A stretch of DNA of 64,000 nucleotides from IMG/VR virus record IMGVR_UViG_3300018080_000139, positions 1 through 64,000 of that record, one strand, 5' to 3'. The translations under genes and the position numbers were made by a program. How positions within the stretch are numbered: position 1 is the stretch's first letter; each line of letters starts with the position of its first letter. This DNA comes from a virus. This document shows, piece after piece, positions 6,687 through 14,002 of this stretch. The notes beneath the pieces were generated by a model. It ran no database searches. It was not told where the DNA came from and saw only the letters and a program-made list of their open reading frames with translations.

Positions 6687-6905
6687 CTACAACTCCTTTT
6701 CAGAAACGTCAACGGCAAGCGGTACGGAAACACCTGCCTCGACAACAGAATGAAGAGAACACCGTATCTTTACTCCCCTCCAAAACCTTTTAAGTTCCCA
6801 GCGGATTCTCCGATTAGGAGACCAAACGGAAATGCTCGGAGTCTCCATGCCTGCGCTGTCCTCAGCGTATGTCTTGATTGCCGACTTTATAAGCTCTTCA
6901 GACAT
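6687..6905 (-). CDS. Hypothetical protein, 72 residues
   Basis: ATG 6905 (MSEELIKSAIKTYAEDSAG) has GGAGGTGGTGG just upstream, inside the 3' end of the DNA polymerase gene, which it overlaps by 8 nt. It is basic in the centre (WSPNRRIRWELKRFWRG). No domain is recognised. The overlap implies co-translation with the polymerase. Confidence 0.5.
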   Translation of the reverse strand: MSEELIKSAIKTYAEDSAGMETPSISVWSPNRRIRWELKRFWRGVKIRCSLHSVVEAGVSVPLAVDVSEKEL

Positions 6906-9564
6906 CCACCACCTCCGTGTCTCTCCAGTTAGGCCCGATCTCAACCTCAACCTCCACCGGGACAGTGATAAACTTCGGGACGTCGAGCATCTTTTCTCTG
7001 ATTATTTTGGCGACATCCATGGCTTCGGATTCGGGAGCGTCAGCCAGCATTTCGTCGTGGATGAGCCCGATTAGTTTTGCTTTCATTCCCCGACTTCGGA
7101 ATTCATCGTTGACCTTGATCGCAGAGAAGAGAGTCAAATCACTTGCGTCGGCCTGTATGCCAGCATTGACGGCCTGCCTCTCCGCCTCGCTGTAGGTCTC
7201 CCTGTTCTCGGGGTAAGCCAGGGCCACGAGGCGTCTCCGGCGTCCGAAGCTCGTGGTAATCGAAAGCGTCTCGGCCGCTTTTCGCTTCGTTTCCTCGATC
7301 CAGGAAGAGACGCCCCCGTGCTTTCGCAAAAAAACGTCCATTTTTTCCTGGGCCTCTTCCGGCGTCACCTGCCTTCCCAGCTCTGACGTGAGTTTTTTTG
7401 CGAGGGCGACGGCTTGCTGTCCATAGATGATCCCAAAGTCTATGGTCTTAGCCACGCGGCGGAGGCGATCCCTCTCGTCTTCAGGTCGCGCCAGGTACTC
7501 TTCCCTGCCCATTTCGAACATCTGCAGGAGTATGGCCGTGTGGATGTCTTCCTTGTCGCGAAATGCCTGCAGCATGTTCTCATCGCCGGATTTCATTGCG
7601 AGTATTCGGAGTTCTATTTGCGAATAGTCGGCCCGGACGATTTTACCCCCCGGGAATCGTGACTTCACGATGCTCCGTACTACCTTCATGTCGCCTTTTT
7701 TAGGAAAGTTCTGAAAATTCGGCCTTGCCGAAGAAAGCCGACCAGTCACGGTTCCACAAGGCTTTAGCTCTGGATGAGCGAGTCCATCATCACCCAGCCA
7801 GCCGGAAATCTTTTCCTCAGAGTACATCCCCAAGAGCTTGTCGACCCGGCGCACCTCGAGAATTTTCTCGAATACCGAGAGGCCCGTGGCCTCCTCGTAG
7901 GCCTTCAGAACTTCCTTGTTCGTAGAGGGAGCCCCGGTTTCGGTGTACTCGATCGGGGTAAGGCCCAGGACCTGATAGAGCAGTATCTTCATGCAATCCG
8001 TGGAGTTGACGTTGAATTCCAACGTGTCGAGCGTGATCTTGCTCTTGCGCCGCGCGTTCGCCTTGTCCTCTTTGACTTTTGTCCATCGCTTGCACGCTTC
8101 CACGGCGTGTTCGTCCCGCGCGAGATCGGACGAGGCCTTCCAGCGTTCAGCACGCAAAACCGCCTCGATCTCTTTTAGGGCCCCAAAGTCAAGGCACACT
8201 CCATTGCGTTGCACGTCGAGGAGCATTCGCAAGGCCGGCCGCATCAGGTCCTCATACACCCCGTCCTGTCCTTCGGCCTCGACCATAGGCCAAAGGACAC
8301 GCCCCACGTCGGCTGTAACCTCCGTGTCGAAAGCGTTGTAGGGGAGTAGGACATCCTCAAAAGGCAGGTCCTCGTACTGTCGATTGTTTTTCGCCACACG
8401 GCGCGACGCGAAAAACTCCTCCACTTCGTGGTCGTAGTCGATGTGCTGAGTGTACTGGTTTCCGAGCATCTTCAGCCCGTGAGTCCCTTTCTCTTCCGTC
8501 ACGGCCAGGTAATGCTCGACCATCGTGTCCCGTATCTTGTCAGCCGGGAGCCGTAACCCGGGAAACATTCCCTCGAGAAAGGCAACATCAAAAATGGAGT
8601 TGTGAAAAATCACCTCCTCCGATGTCTCCAGGACCCCCCGCAGACCGTCTTCTATCATACTTTGCACTCTCCGAGAAAGCTTGTTTTCTCGATGGCGAAG
8701 AGGGAAAATGAAGGTCGTGTTTGCCCCCTCATACTCGAAGGTGCAAGAGCAGGAGAGAACCCGGGCCCCTGGCGAGTACGGGGCCACTGTCGTCGTCTCG
8801 ACATCGACGGCGACGCGAGGGCTCGAGGATGCAACTTCGAAGACGAGATCCAAAATCCCGGGCTCATCGACGGTGACGTATTCGACGCCTGGCGGGCGGA
8901 TCTCGAGGAACCTCCGCGCAATCGTCAAGTCGACGATCACTTTTTCTTCGTTTGCCGGAGAGCGAAGAACGAAAGCGGGGTGGTATGTGACCACAACGGG
9001 GTAGGTCCGACCGTTGACGTTGATCCTCTCGATGCCCCCACGAACGTCGGAGACTGAGCGCGGGCGCCCGGTGAGCCCGTGGGCGGCGACGCCTCCAAGC
9101 GCGATTATGATGTCGGGCTTGTAGGCGTCAATCTCCGAAAGCAGAAAGCTTCTGCAATGCTTGATAGGCTTCTTGTCTGCGAGGTTGTTGTCGGGGGGGC
9201 GGCATTTCACGGCGTTCGAAAAGTATACCGTTTCGGGGTCTATTCCGGCTTCCCGGAAGAGTTGATCTTTCTTAGTCCCGGACGGCCCCGTGAATACCTG
9301 ATGGCTCTTTTCGTCCTCGTGGTATCCGGGAGCTTCCCCGACGCCCATGTATCTCCGGCCAGGCTTTGGCTCCTTCGCCGGGAGCGTGCCAAACATGAGG
9401 GGAGTCTTGCACCCCTTGAGGTACAGCCCGCACGGTTTGCAGGCCGGATCCGGCGGAGGGGCCGCTTTCTGTTTTTTTGCCTTGTCCCCCCTGGTAGCTG
9501 GTGGCGATGTCTCTGCCGCCGCCATCTTTGCTGCATCTACCAGCTCGAGATTCTCGTCTCCCAT
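6898..9564 (-). CDS. Uracil-DNA glycosylase / family A DNA polymerase fusion
   Basis: 888 residues, three domains. Residues about 40-220 are a family-4-like uracil-DNA glycosylase: CxxC (CKPC), GEAPG, SNAVKCRPP, a fourth Cys in HCRSFL (the Fe-S ligand pattern) and TYHPAFVLRSP. Residues about 245-440 are a DEDD 3'-5' exonuclease (AVDVETT, HNSIFDVAFL, YNAFDTEVTAD). The rest is a PolA palm/fingers/thumb: motif A DYSQIELRI (D646), motif B RRVAKTIDFGIIYG, motif C HDE (H836-E838). Motif B has the usual Phe of NFG-type sites but Asp in place of Asn. The ribosome binding site is AGGGGTGAG. It is likely the replicative polymerase; the fused glycosylase would act on uracil in template or progeny DNA. 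Confidence 0.93.
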   Translation of the reverse strand: MGDENLELVDAAKMAAAETSPPATRGDKAKKQKAAPPPDPACKPCGLYLKGCKTPLMFGTLPAKEPKPGRRYMGVGEAPGYHEDEKSHQVFTGPSGTKKDQLFREAGIDPETVYFSNAVKCRPPDNNLADKKPIKHCRSFLLSEIDAYKPDIIIALGGVAAHGLTGRPRSVSDVRGGIERINVNGRTYPVVVTYHPAFVLRSPANEEKVIVDLTIARRFLEIRPPGVEYVTVDEPGILDLVFEVASSSPRVAVDVETTTVAPYSPGARVLSCSCTFEYEGANTTFIFPLRHRENKLSRRVQSMIEDGLRGVLETSEEVIFHNSIFDVAFLEGMFPGLRLPADKIRDTMVEHYLAVTEEKGTHGLKMLGNQYTQHIDYDHEVEEFFASRRVAKNNRQYEDLPFEDVLLPYNAFDTEVTADVGRVLWPMVEAEGQDGVYEDLMRPALRMLLDVQRNGVCLDFGALKEIEAVLRAERWKASSDLARDEHAVEACKRWTKVKEDKANARRKSKITLDTLEFNVNSTDCMKILLYQVLGLTPIEYTETGAPSTNKEVLKAYEEATGLSVFEKILEVRRVDKLLGMYSEEKISGWLGDDGLAHPELKPCGTVTGRLSSARPNFQNFPKKGDMKVVRSIVKSRFPGGKIVRADYSQIELRILAMKSGDENMLQAFRDKEDIHTAILLQMFEMGREEYLARPEDERDRLRRVAKTIDFGIIYGQQAVALAKKLTSELGRQVTPEEAQEKMDVFLRKHGGVSSWIEETKRKAAETLSITTSFGRRRRLVALAYPENRETYSEAERQAVNAGIQADASDLTLFSAIKVNDEFRSRGMKAKLIGLIHDEMLADAPESEAMDVAKIIREKMLDVPKFITVPVEVEVEIGPNWRDTEVVDV

Positions 9565-9585
9565 ATTCTCACCCCTGAGAAAAGA

Positions 9586-9891
9586 TTAGGATTTTTTTAC
9601 GTCGGCCGCCACACGCAAATCGTTTGTTCCGGAGGCCTTCGCCTTGGCTTCTTCCCTCCGGGCTTTTTCCTTGGCTTCAGCCTCCTTCTCGCTTGCCAGG
9701 AGCTTTTTCAGATTCTCCCACCACGCGGCGCGAACGGCCTGACGCTTCTCGCATTTCCCGCGACGCCGGGCCCTCTTCACCTTGTGGGCCTGCATCTCGC
9801 CCGGGAAATGCCGGCGGAGGTTGCGCCGGCGCTTTTGTCCTTCGGACCTGGCTTTCCTCGGGCCAGACCCCTTTCGAAATTGTGTTTTCAT
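9586..9891 (-). CDS. Basic coiled-coil protein
   Basis: 101 residues. The N-terminal two thirds are very Arg/Lys-rich (RKGSGPRKARSEGQKRRRNLRRH...KRARRRGK), and a charged helix follows (LLASEKEAEAKEKARREEAKAKA). The start at 9891 has GAGAAGGAGAACGC and overlaps the upstream stop. It is probably a nucleic-acid-binding protein encoded directly upstream of the polymerase. No family is known to me. Confidence 0.55.
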   Translation of the reverse strand: MKTQFRKGSGPRKARSEGQKRRRNLRRHFPGEMQAHKVKRARRRGKCEKRQAVRAAWWENLKKLLASEKEAEAKEKARREEAKAKASGTNDLRVAADVKKS

Positions 9892-10247
9892 GCGTTCTCC
9901 TTCTCGACCGCGAGTAATGCGTTGAGTTTTATGATGGCTGCGTCTTGGAGTATTTTAAATTGCCTGTCGAACTCCTCCATGATTTCCCTGCTGTTAATCG
10001 CAGCCTCCAGCTCGTCGCGGCTGGCTGAAGCCGCCATTTCCGCCGCTTTCGCGGAGAAGGCCTCCCGGTTCGCATGGTGGAGCGCCGCGAAGTAACCGAT
10101 AAGCATGTTTTTAGGATCGGCGCCCATATCGGCGGCCTGGTCGATCATCTGGCTGACGAGGATCGACATTGCCACCTCGCGACAGAAAGCCAGATTCGTG
10201 ATTACGTGCAGGCCTTCGGAAAGTATCTGCTTTTGCTGGGAATGCAT
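9888..10247 (-). CDS. Alpha-helical hypothetical protein, 119 residues
   Basis: ATG 10247 (MHSQQKQILSEGLHVITNLAF) was chosen for the AGAAAGGATT upstream; the extension to 10388 reads as non-coding Gly/Arg-rich sequence. The protein is all-helical with many alanines (FSAKAAEMAASASRDELEAAI). Its end overlaps the next start by 4 nt. Function is unknown. Confidence 0.5.
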   Translation of the reverse strand: MHSQQKQILSEGLHVITNLAFCREVAMSILVSQMIDQAADMGADPKNMLIGYFAALHHANREAFSAKAAEMAASASRDELEAAINSREIMEEFDRQFKILQDAAIIKLNALLAVEKENA

Positions 10248-10261
10248 TTGAATCCTTTCTT

Positions 10262-10579
10262 TCAAAACGGAGGATCCTCCTGGTCGGGAGACTCCTCTTT
10301 GGCCCTCTCCCCCGCCTCGGTCTCGTCCTTCAGTTCCTTTATACACTTTTCGGGATCCGGAGCGACCCGGAAGTTCACTTGAACGCAATACTTCTCGTCC
10401 TCCAGCCGCTTTTTTCGCTCCTGCTCGGTCTCCGAAATGAGGACTACGTACCCGTTCAAGGATCTCCGGGGCTGAAACGAATATATTCGCCCCGGATTCG
10501 GGTTTTCCAGGAAGGCATTGAGGAGTGTCCGCAAATCCTGGGGATCTCCGGAAAGAGAGAAAATGAAATGCTCACGCAT
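10262..10579 (-). CDS. Hypothetical protein, 105 residues
   Basis: ATG 10579 (MREHFIFSLSGDPQDLRTLLNAF) follows GAGGGGATCT. The fold looks alpha/beta (YVVLISETEQERKKRLEDEKYCVQVNFRVAPDP), with an acidic, proline-ending tail. The open frame upstream of this start is antisense-like and was excluded. No family is recognised. Confidence 0.5.
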   Translation of the reverse strand: MREHFIFSLSGDPQDLRTLLNAFLENPNPGRIYSFQPRRSLNGYVVLISETEQERKKRLEDEKYCVQVNFRVAPDPEKCIKELKDETEAGERAKEESPDQEDPPF

Positions 10580-10587
10580 AGATCCCC

Positions 10588-10782
10588 TCACTTCCCGCCG
10601 CAAGTTCGGCAACGGTAGGAGTGGAAGCAATTGAATAACACGAGCAAGAGCCACATTACGGCCCACAGCCCGACCGTGACGAGAGTGAGAAGCAAATGGA
10701 GGACGTGGTTGACCCCTCGCTTCTCGAATGGCCTCATCTCGCCGCAATTTTTGCATTTACGCTGTATAACCAGCACCGACAT
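10588..10782 (-). CDS. Membrane-anchored zinc-ribbon protein
   Basis: 64 residues with ribosome binding site TTAAGGAGATCACCG. CKNCG near the N-terminus and CRTCGG at the C-terminus would form one zinc ribbon. Between them lies a hydrophobic hairpin or TM segment (HVLHLLLTLVTVGLWAVMWLLLVLFNCF). The same layout, split ribbon plus TM, occurs in small uncharacterised phage and bacterial proteins. Confidence 0.6.
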   Translation of the reverse strand: MSVLVIQRKCKNCGEMRPFEKRGVNHVLHLLLTLVTVGLWAVMWLLLVLFNCFHSYRCRTCGGK

Positions 10783-11032
10783 CGGTGATCTCCTTAAGTA
10801 ATCTGTGTAGATTTCGGATTCGAAACTTTTTCGTCTCGCCCGGGTTGGGGACCCCCGGGAGAGACTCCCGCGCGCCAGGCCGCCGAAAACTCGACGGCCC
10901 GGCCATCTCCCTCAGAGGTGCGGCGTTGTCGGGTTTTTGGCCTTCTGAATGGGAATCGTCAAGGCCAAACCCCGGGCCGGTGTGCGGGATTTCCACCGTG
11001 GATTCGGCCATGGCGATTTTGAGTAGTTCCAC
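10757..11032 (-). CDS. Hypothetical protein, 91 residues
   Basis: It starts at GTG 11032 with AAAAGGAGTAATC directly upstream. The sequence is polar and low in order (PHTGPGFGLDDSHSEGQKPDNAAPL), with a basic C-terminal helix (KKFRIRNLHRLLKEI). It overlaps the next gene by 26 nt. No function is suggested. Confidence 0.45.
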   Translation of the reverse strand: MELLKIAMAESTVEIPHTGPGFGLDDSHSEGQKPDNAAPLREMAGPSSFRRPGARESLPGVPNPGETKKFRIRNLHRLLKEITDVGAGYTA

Positions 11033-11034
11033 GA

Positions 11035-11259
11035 TTACTCCTTTTGGGACAAGAGTTTTCTGGCTTTCATCAGCCGGCGGGCGAAGTTGAGGGCGCTCAA
11101 GATTTCGTCGCGCCCGGCGTAATTGGCTTCTCCCATCACGGTCTCGAACACGCTGACGCGGCGTGAGAACCTGGTCACAATCTCTAGCTCGCCGGCTGTC
11201 AGAAACTTCTTCTCGTCGCCCGGGACGAGTTCCACATCGCTCTCGGGACTAGTTTTCAT
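11035..11259 (-). CDS. Hypothetical protein, 74 residues
   Basis: Polar, helical protein (KKFLTAGELEIVTRFSRRVSVFETVMGEANYAGRDEILSALNFARRLMKARKLL). It overlaps the upstream gene by 11 nt and ends 2 bases before the downstream GTG start. No family is recognised. Confidence 0.5.
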   Translation of the reverse strand: MKTSPESDVELVPGDEKKFLTAGELEIVTRFSRRVSVFETVMGEANYAGRDEILSALNFARRLMKARKLLSQKE

Positions 11260-11515
11260 AGAAATCCCCCAGGTCGACGGCCGTAGACGTCCCCTCTTTT
11301 CCCTTGCCGGACGCCGCGTCTATCACCATGTTTTCGATAGTGACGACAGCCACGTCGAATCCCAAACGCGCAATCATGTCGCGCGCGGCCGGTTCGGTCA
11401 CGTTGACCTTCGGGGGTACGAACAGCAAAGCGCGTTGGTCCGGTAAGAACAAAACACGGTGCCCCCGTCCCCGCAAAGCCGCCAAAAGCACCGCCAAAAC
11501 GTTTTTATTCTTCAT
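11249..11515 (-). CDS. Hypothetical protein, 88 residues
   Basis: ATG 11515 (MKNKNVLAVLLAALRGRGHRVLFL) has GGAAAGCCG upstream and overlaps the end of the preceding gene. The sequence alternates helix and strand (ALLFVPPKVNVTEPAARDMIARLGFDVAVVTIENM), a small alpha/beta protein. No named family. Confidence 0.5.
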   Translation of the reverse strand: MKNKNVLAVLLAALRGRGHRVLFLPDQRALLFVPPKVNVTEPAARDMIARLGFDVAVVTIENMVIDAASGKGKEGTSTAVDLGDFYEN

Positions 11516-12368
11516 CGGCTTTCCTTTCCCCTCCATCTGTGAGGCGTTTTTGCTCGAGCCCTTGCACCTCCTCGAAAAAGCCGACCGGGAATTCGTAGTC
11601 CCGGCTTATTTCCTCCTCAGACTCGACCACAAAAAACTCCGGCTGAGCGTTCCAGCGGCGGGCCCAGTCCTCGAGGGCCTTCATCATCCGTGCCTGCATG
11701 TCGAACACGGCGGCCGGCGGCACGTCCGGCCAGCCATAAGCCACCTTTCCAATTTCGGCGACGGCCCGCTTCGAGAGGTGGTCTATTATCGCCTCCCCCG
11801 GGGGGCAAAACTCCGAAATTCCGCACAGCCGAACGCGAGCCAAAACGAAAGTCTCCCGTGTCTCGAGTACGGCCTCGACCATGGCCTGCTTTTTCGTGCG
11901 AAAAGGCCCCCTCCACTGGCCGAACTGGGGCCGGTACACCCAGCCGTAACCCACCCGGCGCTCAGGGCTGATCCCGAGCATATTTCGCAACTTCTCCCGG
12001 CAAGCCTGACGATTCGTGAAGTGGCCGAAATCGGGATCGAGCATGAGACCTAAGCGCACCAGGTCCTCGGTCGAAATCCGTCGCGTGTTTTTCCAGAAGG
12101 CCTTCAGCCGGGCCGTGTCCCCCACGATCCAGGCCTTGTAAATTTCCCGGGCTGTCGCCTCGTCGGCCTCCTTGCGCCTCTGCACTGTCGTCCGCTCCAC
12201 GAGCAGCCGCAAATTTATTCTCTGCAGCTCCGCGCGATCGCGCGGCGTGATTTTCGAGATTTCATTCGCCCGGTACTTTTTAAGTGTCCTCGCTAGCCCT
12301 TCGAGGGACGAGATCACCCGGGAAAGCTCTCTCAGGTCTTGGTGGGGCAATTCCAGGTCTTCGCTCAC
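11505..12368 (-). CDS. Hypothetical protein, 287 residues
   Basis: The GTG start at 12368 overlaps the stop of the sigma-like gene (GTGA) and follows GGAGAGGGGGGAGGC, indicating coupling. The protein is mostly helical and charged (KTLKKYRANEISKITPRDRAELQRINLRLLVERTT...). A Trp-rich middle (GYGWVYRPQFGQWRGPFRTKKQAM) and an acidic C-terminus follow. Being second in the early operon suggests an early function. No family is recognised. Confidence 0.55.
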   Translation of the reverse strand: MSEDLELPHQDLRELSRVISSLEGLARTLKKYRANEISKITPRDRAELQRINLRLLVERTTVQRRKEADEATAREIYKAWIVGDTARLKAFWKNTRRISTEDLVRLGLMLDPDFGHFTNRQACREKLRNMLGISPERRVGYGWVYRPQFGQWRGPFRTKKQAMVEAVLETRETFVLARVRLCGISEFCPPGEAIIDHLSKRAVAEIGKVAYGWPDVPPAAVFDMQARMMKALEDWARRWNAQPEFFVVESEEEISRDYEFPVGFFEEVQGLEQKRLTDGGERKADEE

Positions 12369-13021
12369 GCCTCCCCCCTCTCCGCTCGAGATAGCATACT
12401 TCCTGCCTCGAGCAGGCTCACAGAAAAAATCTCGCTTACTGCCGTTCGGACCGTCCACCGTGAGGGCCTTTCACCCGTCCGCGCAAGCACCTCACGCACG
12501 CGCGCCAAAAGCTCCCCGCTCTCATAGATCTCGCGCAACGGCTCCCGGGAAGACTCCAAAAACTCGCAGCAACCAGGGTCCTCCACGTCGGCAAGGTCCC
12601 CCGCCGGCTGCTCCCTTTCCGCGCGGGAGCGCAAGCGAGCATAGCGCAAATTTCGGGCCGCCGTCAGAAAATACCTCTCCGGGCTGCGGGCCCTCCTGAC
12701 GCAGGGGTCGAGGAGGAGAACCCAAAGGTCTTGGCGAAAGTCCTCTCTCTCAGTCCAGGGAACATTTCCCTTCATACGGTCTATCACCATTTCCCCAAAC
12801 ATTTCCAGGCTTTTCGAGAGAGGCTCGTATTCCACTTTCGCCCCCGTTTTGCGAAAATTTATGCTGCTCGACCCTTCTTTCCTTCCGCGACGGAGGCTTG
12901 CAAGCCTCATCAACTCTACAGAGCAATCAACTCCCGATTTTCGAGCCCTGTGAATTCTGACATAGAGAGTGTTGCGTAATCGCGAAATCGAGCATTTTTC
13001 ACGATTTTTCAATTTCCTCAT
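12365..13021 (-). CDS. Sigma-70-family-like factor
   Basis: 218 residues. The centre reads EREDFRQDLWVLLLDPCVRRARSPERYFLTAARNLRYARLRSRAER, matching the sigma region 2 layout (D-x-x-Q-hydrophobic patch, then a Y-x-x-x-x-ARN-x-x-x-x-x-x-R helix). The C-terminal part (ARTGERPSRWTVRTAVSEIFSVSLLEAGSMLSRAERG) could be a region-4 helix-turn-helix. It is the first gene of the leftward operon, 46 bases from the predicted start of a consensus promoter. Ribosome binding site GAAAGG. It likely redirects RNA polymerase to phage promoters; it might instead be an anti-sigma or non-sigma HTH protein. Confidence 0.6.
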   Translation of the reverse strand: MRKLKNREKCSISRLRNTLYVRIHRARKSGVDCSVELMRLASLRRGRKEGSSSINFRKTGAKVEYEPLSKSLEMFGEMVIDRMKGNVPWTEREDFRQDLWVLLLDPCVRRARSPERYFLTAARNLRYARLRSRAEREQPAGDLADVEDPGCCEFLESSREPLREIYESGELLARVREVLARTGERPSRWTVRTAVSEIFSVSLLEAGSMLSRAERGEA

Positions 13022-13067
13022 TCAAAGAGCCTTTCGTCGGGAGCCTAGATAATACCTATACTGACGA

Positions 13068-13102
13068 GAGGTCATTATAGCATATCGCAAGGCGTTTGTC
13101 AA
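13068..13102 (-). promoter_or_regulatory. Consensus sigma-70 promoter of the early operon
   Basis: On the minus strand TTGACA (13102-13097) and TATAAT (13079-13074) are separated by exactly 17 bases. Both hexamers are perfect. Transcription would start near 13067 and run leftward into the sigma-like gene and the replication genes. This is the only perfect consensus promoter I found. Confidence 0.85.
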
Positions 13103-13323
13103 CTGCAAAATGCCATTCTCGGGGTCAAACAATCCCTTCCCCCGGACCCACTCACCCCTCTGAAACCCCCGAAAATAGGCTGAAACAGACTCACATTAAA
13201 CTTTTCTCCGCACCAAAACCGAAAATGCTAAGCCAAGGCTTGTATGCTATAAAGACATACAAGCCAAAGCGACTAAAGAGATAAGCTACTCTAAACGTAG
13301 AATCCTTTCGTAGAGAAGAGTAA

Positions 13324-13350
13324 GAAGACTTTCTCTACGAGAAAGTCTTC
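13324..13350. repeat. Perfect 12-bp inverted repeat with CTCTACGAG centre
   Basis: GAAGACTTTCTC / GAGAAAGTCTTC with loop TAC. The central CTCTACGAG is repeated in the hairpin at 13438-13468, and CGTAGAG occurs in the opposite sense near 13309. Confidence 0.85.
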
Positions 13351-13437
13351 GTGCTTAATGAGTAAGAGTACAAAAGTACTCTTGCGAATATGCTCTTTAG
13401 TCCGCGTTATAGGCCTTATAGCTTAAGCTTTATAGCT

Positions 13438-13468
13438 AGTATTATTTCCTCTACGAGGAAATAATACT
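13438..13468. repeat. Perfect 14-bp inverted repeat with CTCTACGAG centre
   Basis: AGTATTATTTCCTC pairs with GAGGAAATAATACT around a TAC loop. The sequence differs from the 13324-13350 hairpin except for the shared centre, so the stems co-vary around a conserved core. Confidence 0.85.
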
Positions 13469-13879
13469 TACAGCAAAAGGTATGCCACTTTTAAAAGCCA
13501 AATCATATGGTGATATTTAGCTTTTGATGCCAGGAAGGCTTTCTGCGCTAACTTCAATAACTTTATCAAGATAGGAAAATTTTTGGCTTCATCGAGACAA
13601 ATATGTCTCGATTTTGGAGGGAAGAACTCGACGGGCTGACGCCCATCGAGTCCACGACTTTCTGGTTCGTGGGAACTCACTGGCGGCGTCTTTCCCCCTT
13701 CCCAAAAATTTCCTGCTTGAACTCCCAAGCTGAAAGGCTTTATCGCAATTGGAGCGTCCTGGCGTGGAGCTTCCAGGCAAATTTTTTTGAAAAAGCTTGT
13801 TGTCTTGGAAGGCTTTAGAGCGTTCGTTTGCAAGACGTCCTCTTTGCCGAACCTCCTAAAGCATTGATAGAGAAAGAGC

Positions 13880-13907
13880 TTTACTTTTTTGCTTTCGTGC
13901 GTATAAT
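13880..13907 (+). promoter_or_regulatory. Possible promoter of the late block
   Basis: TTTACT (13880-13885), 16 bases, then TATAAT (13902-13907). The -10 is perfect and the -35 matches 4 of 6. It would transcribe rightward into the gene starting at 14003 through a leader with an ACGCC...GGCGT stem (about 13953-13983). Confidence 0.5.
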
Positions 13908-14002
13908 TTGAGTATGCTAGCTGTTCTGTCATAAAAGAGAATTACGAAAACGCCGAGGAGGCAAGGAGAAAGCCACCTGGCGTCCTCATGAGGAGTGAAA
14001 GC

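Larger units (their letters stand above)
13103..13987. other. Non-coding region rich in inverted repeats
   Basis: About 0.88 kb with no credible gene on either strand, lying between the divergent early and late units. Stem-loops seen: 13237-13265 (10 bp), 13324-13350 (12 bp, loop TAC), 13364-13383 (8 bp), 13438-13468 (14 bp, loop TAC), 13493-13525, 13591-13612 (9 bp), 13626-13651 (11 positions, one mismatch), 13648-13679, 13715-13730, and a long imperfect one at about 13812-13863. GACTAAAGAG (13271-13280) is complementary to CTCTTTAGTC (13393-13402), enclosing several hairpins. It may be a replication origin, a structured RNA, or both. Confidence 0.7.

Noticed and set aside
13468-13932. 154-codon minus-strand frame in the hairpin region
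   Set aside because: No ribosome binding site at its start and it runs through several perfect inverted repeats. The protein shows no domain and changes character repeatedly.
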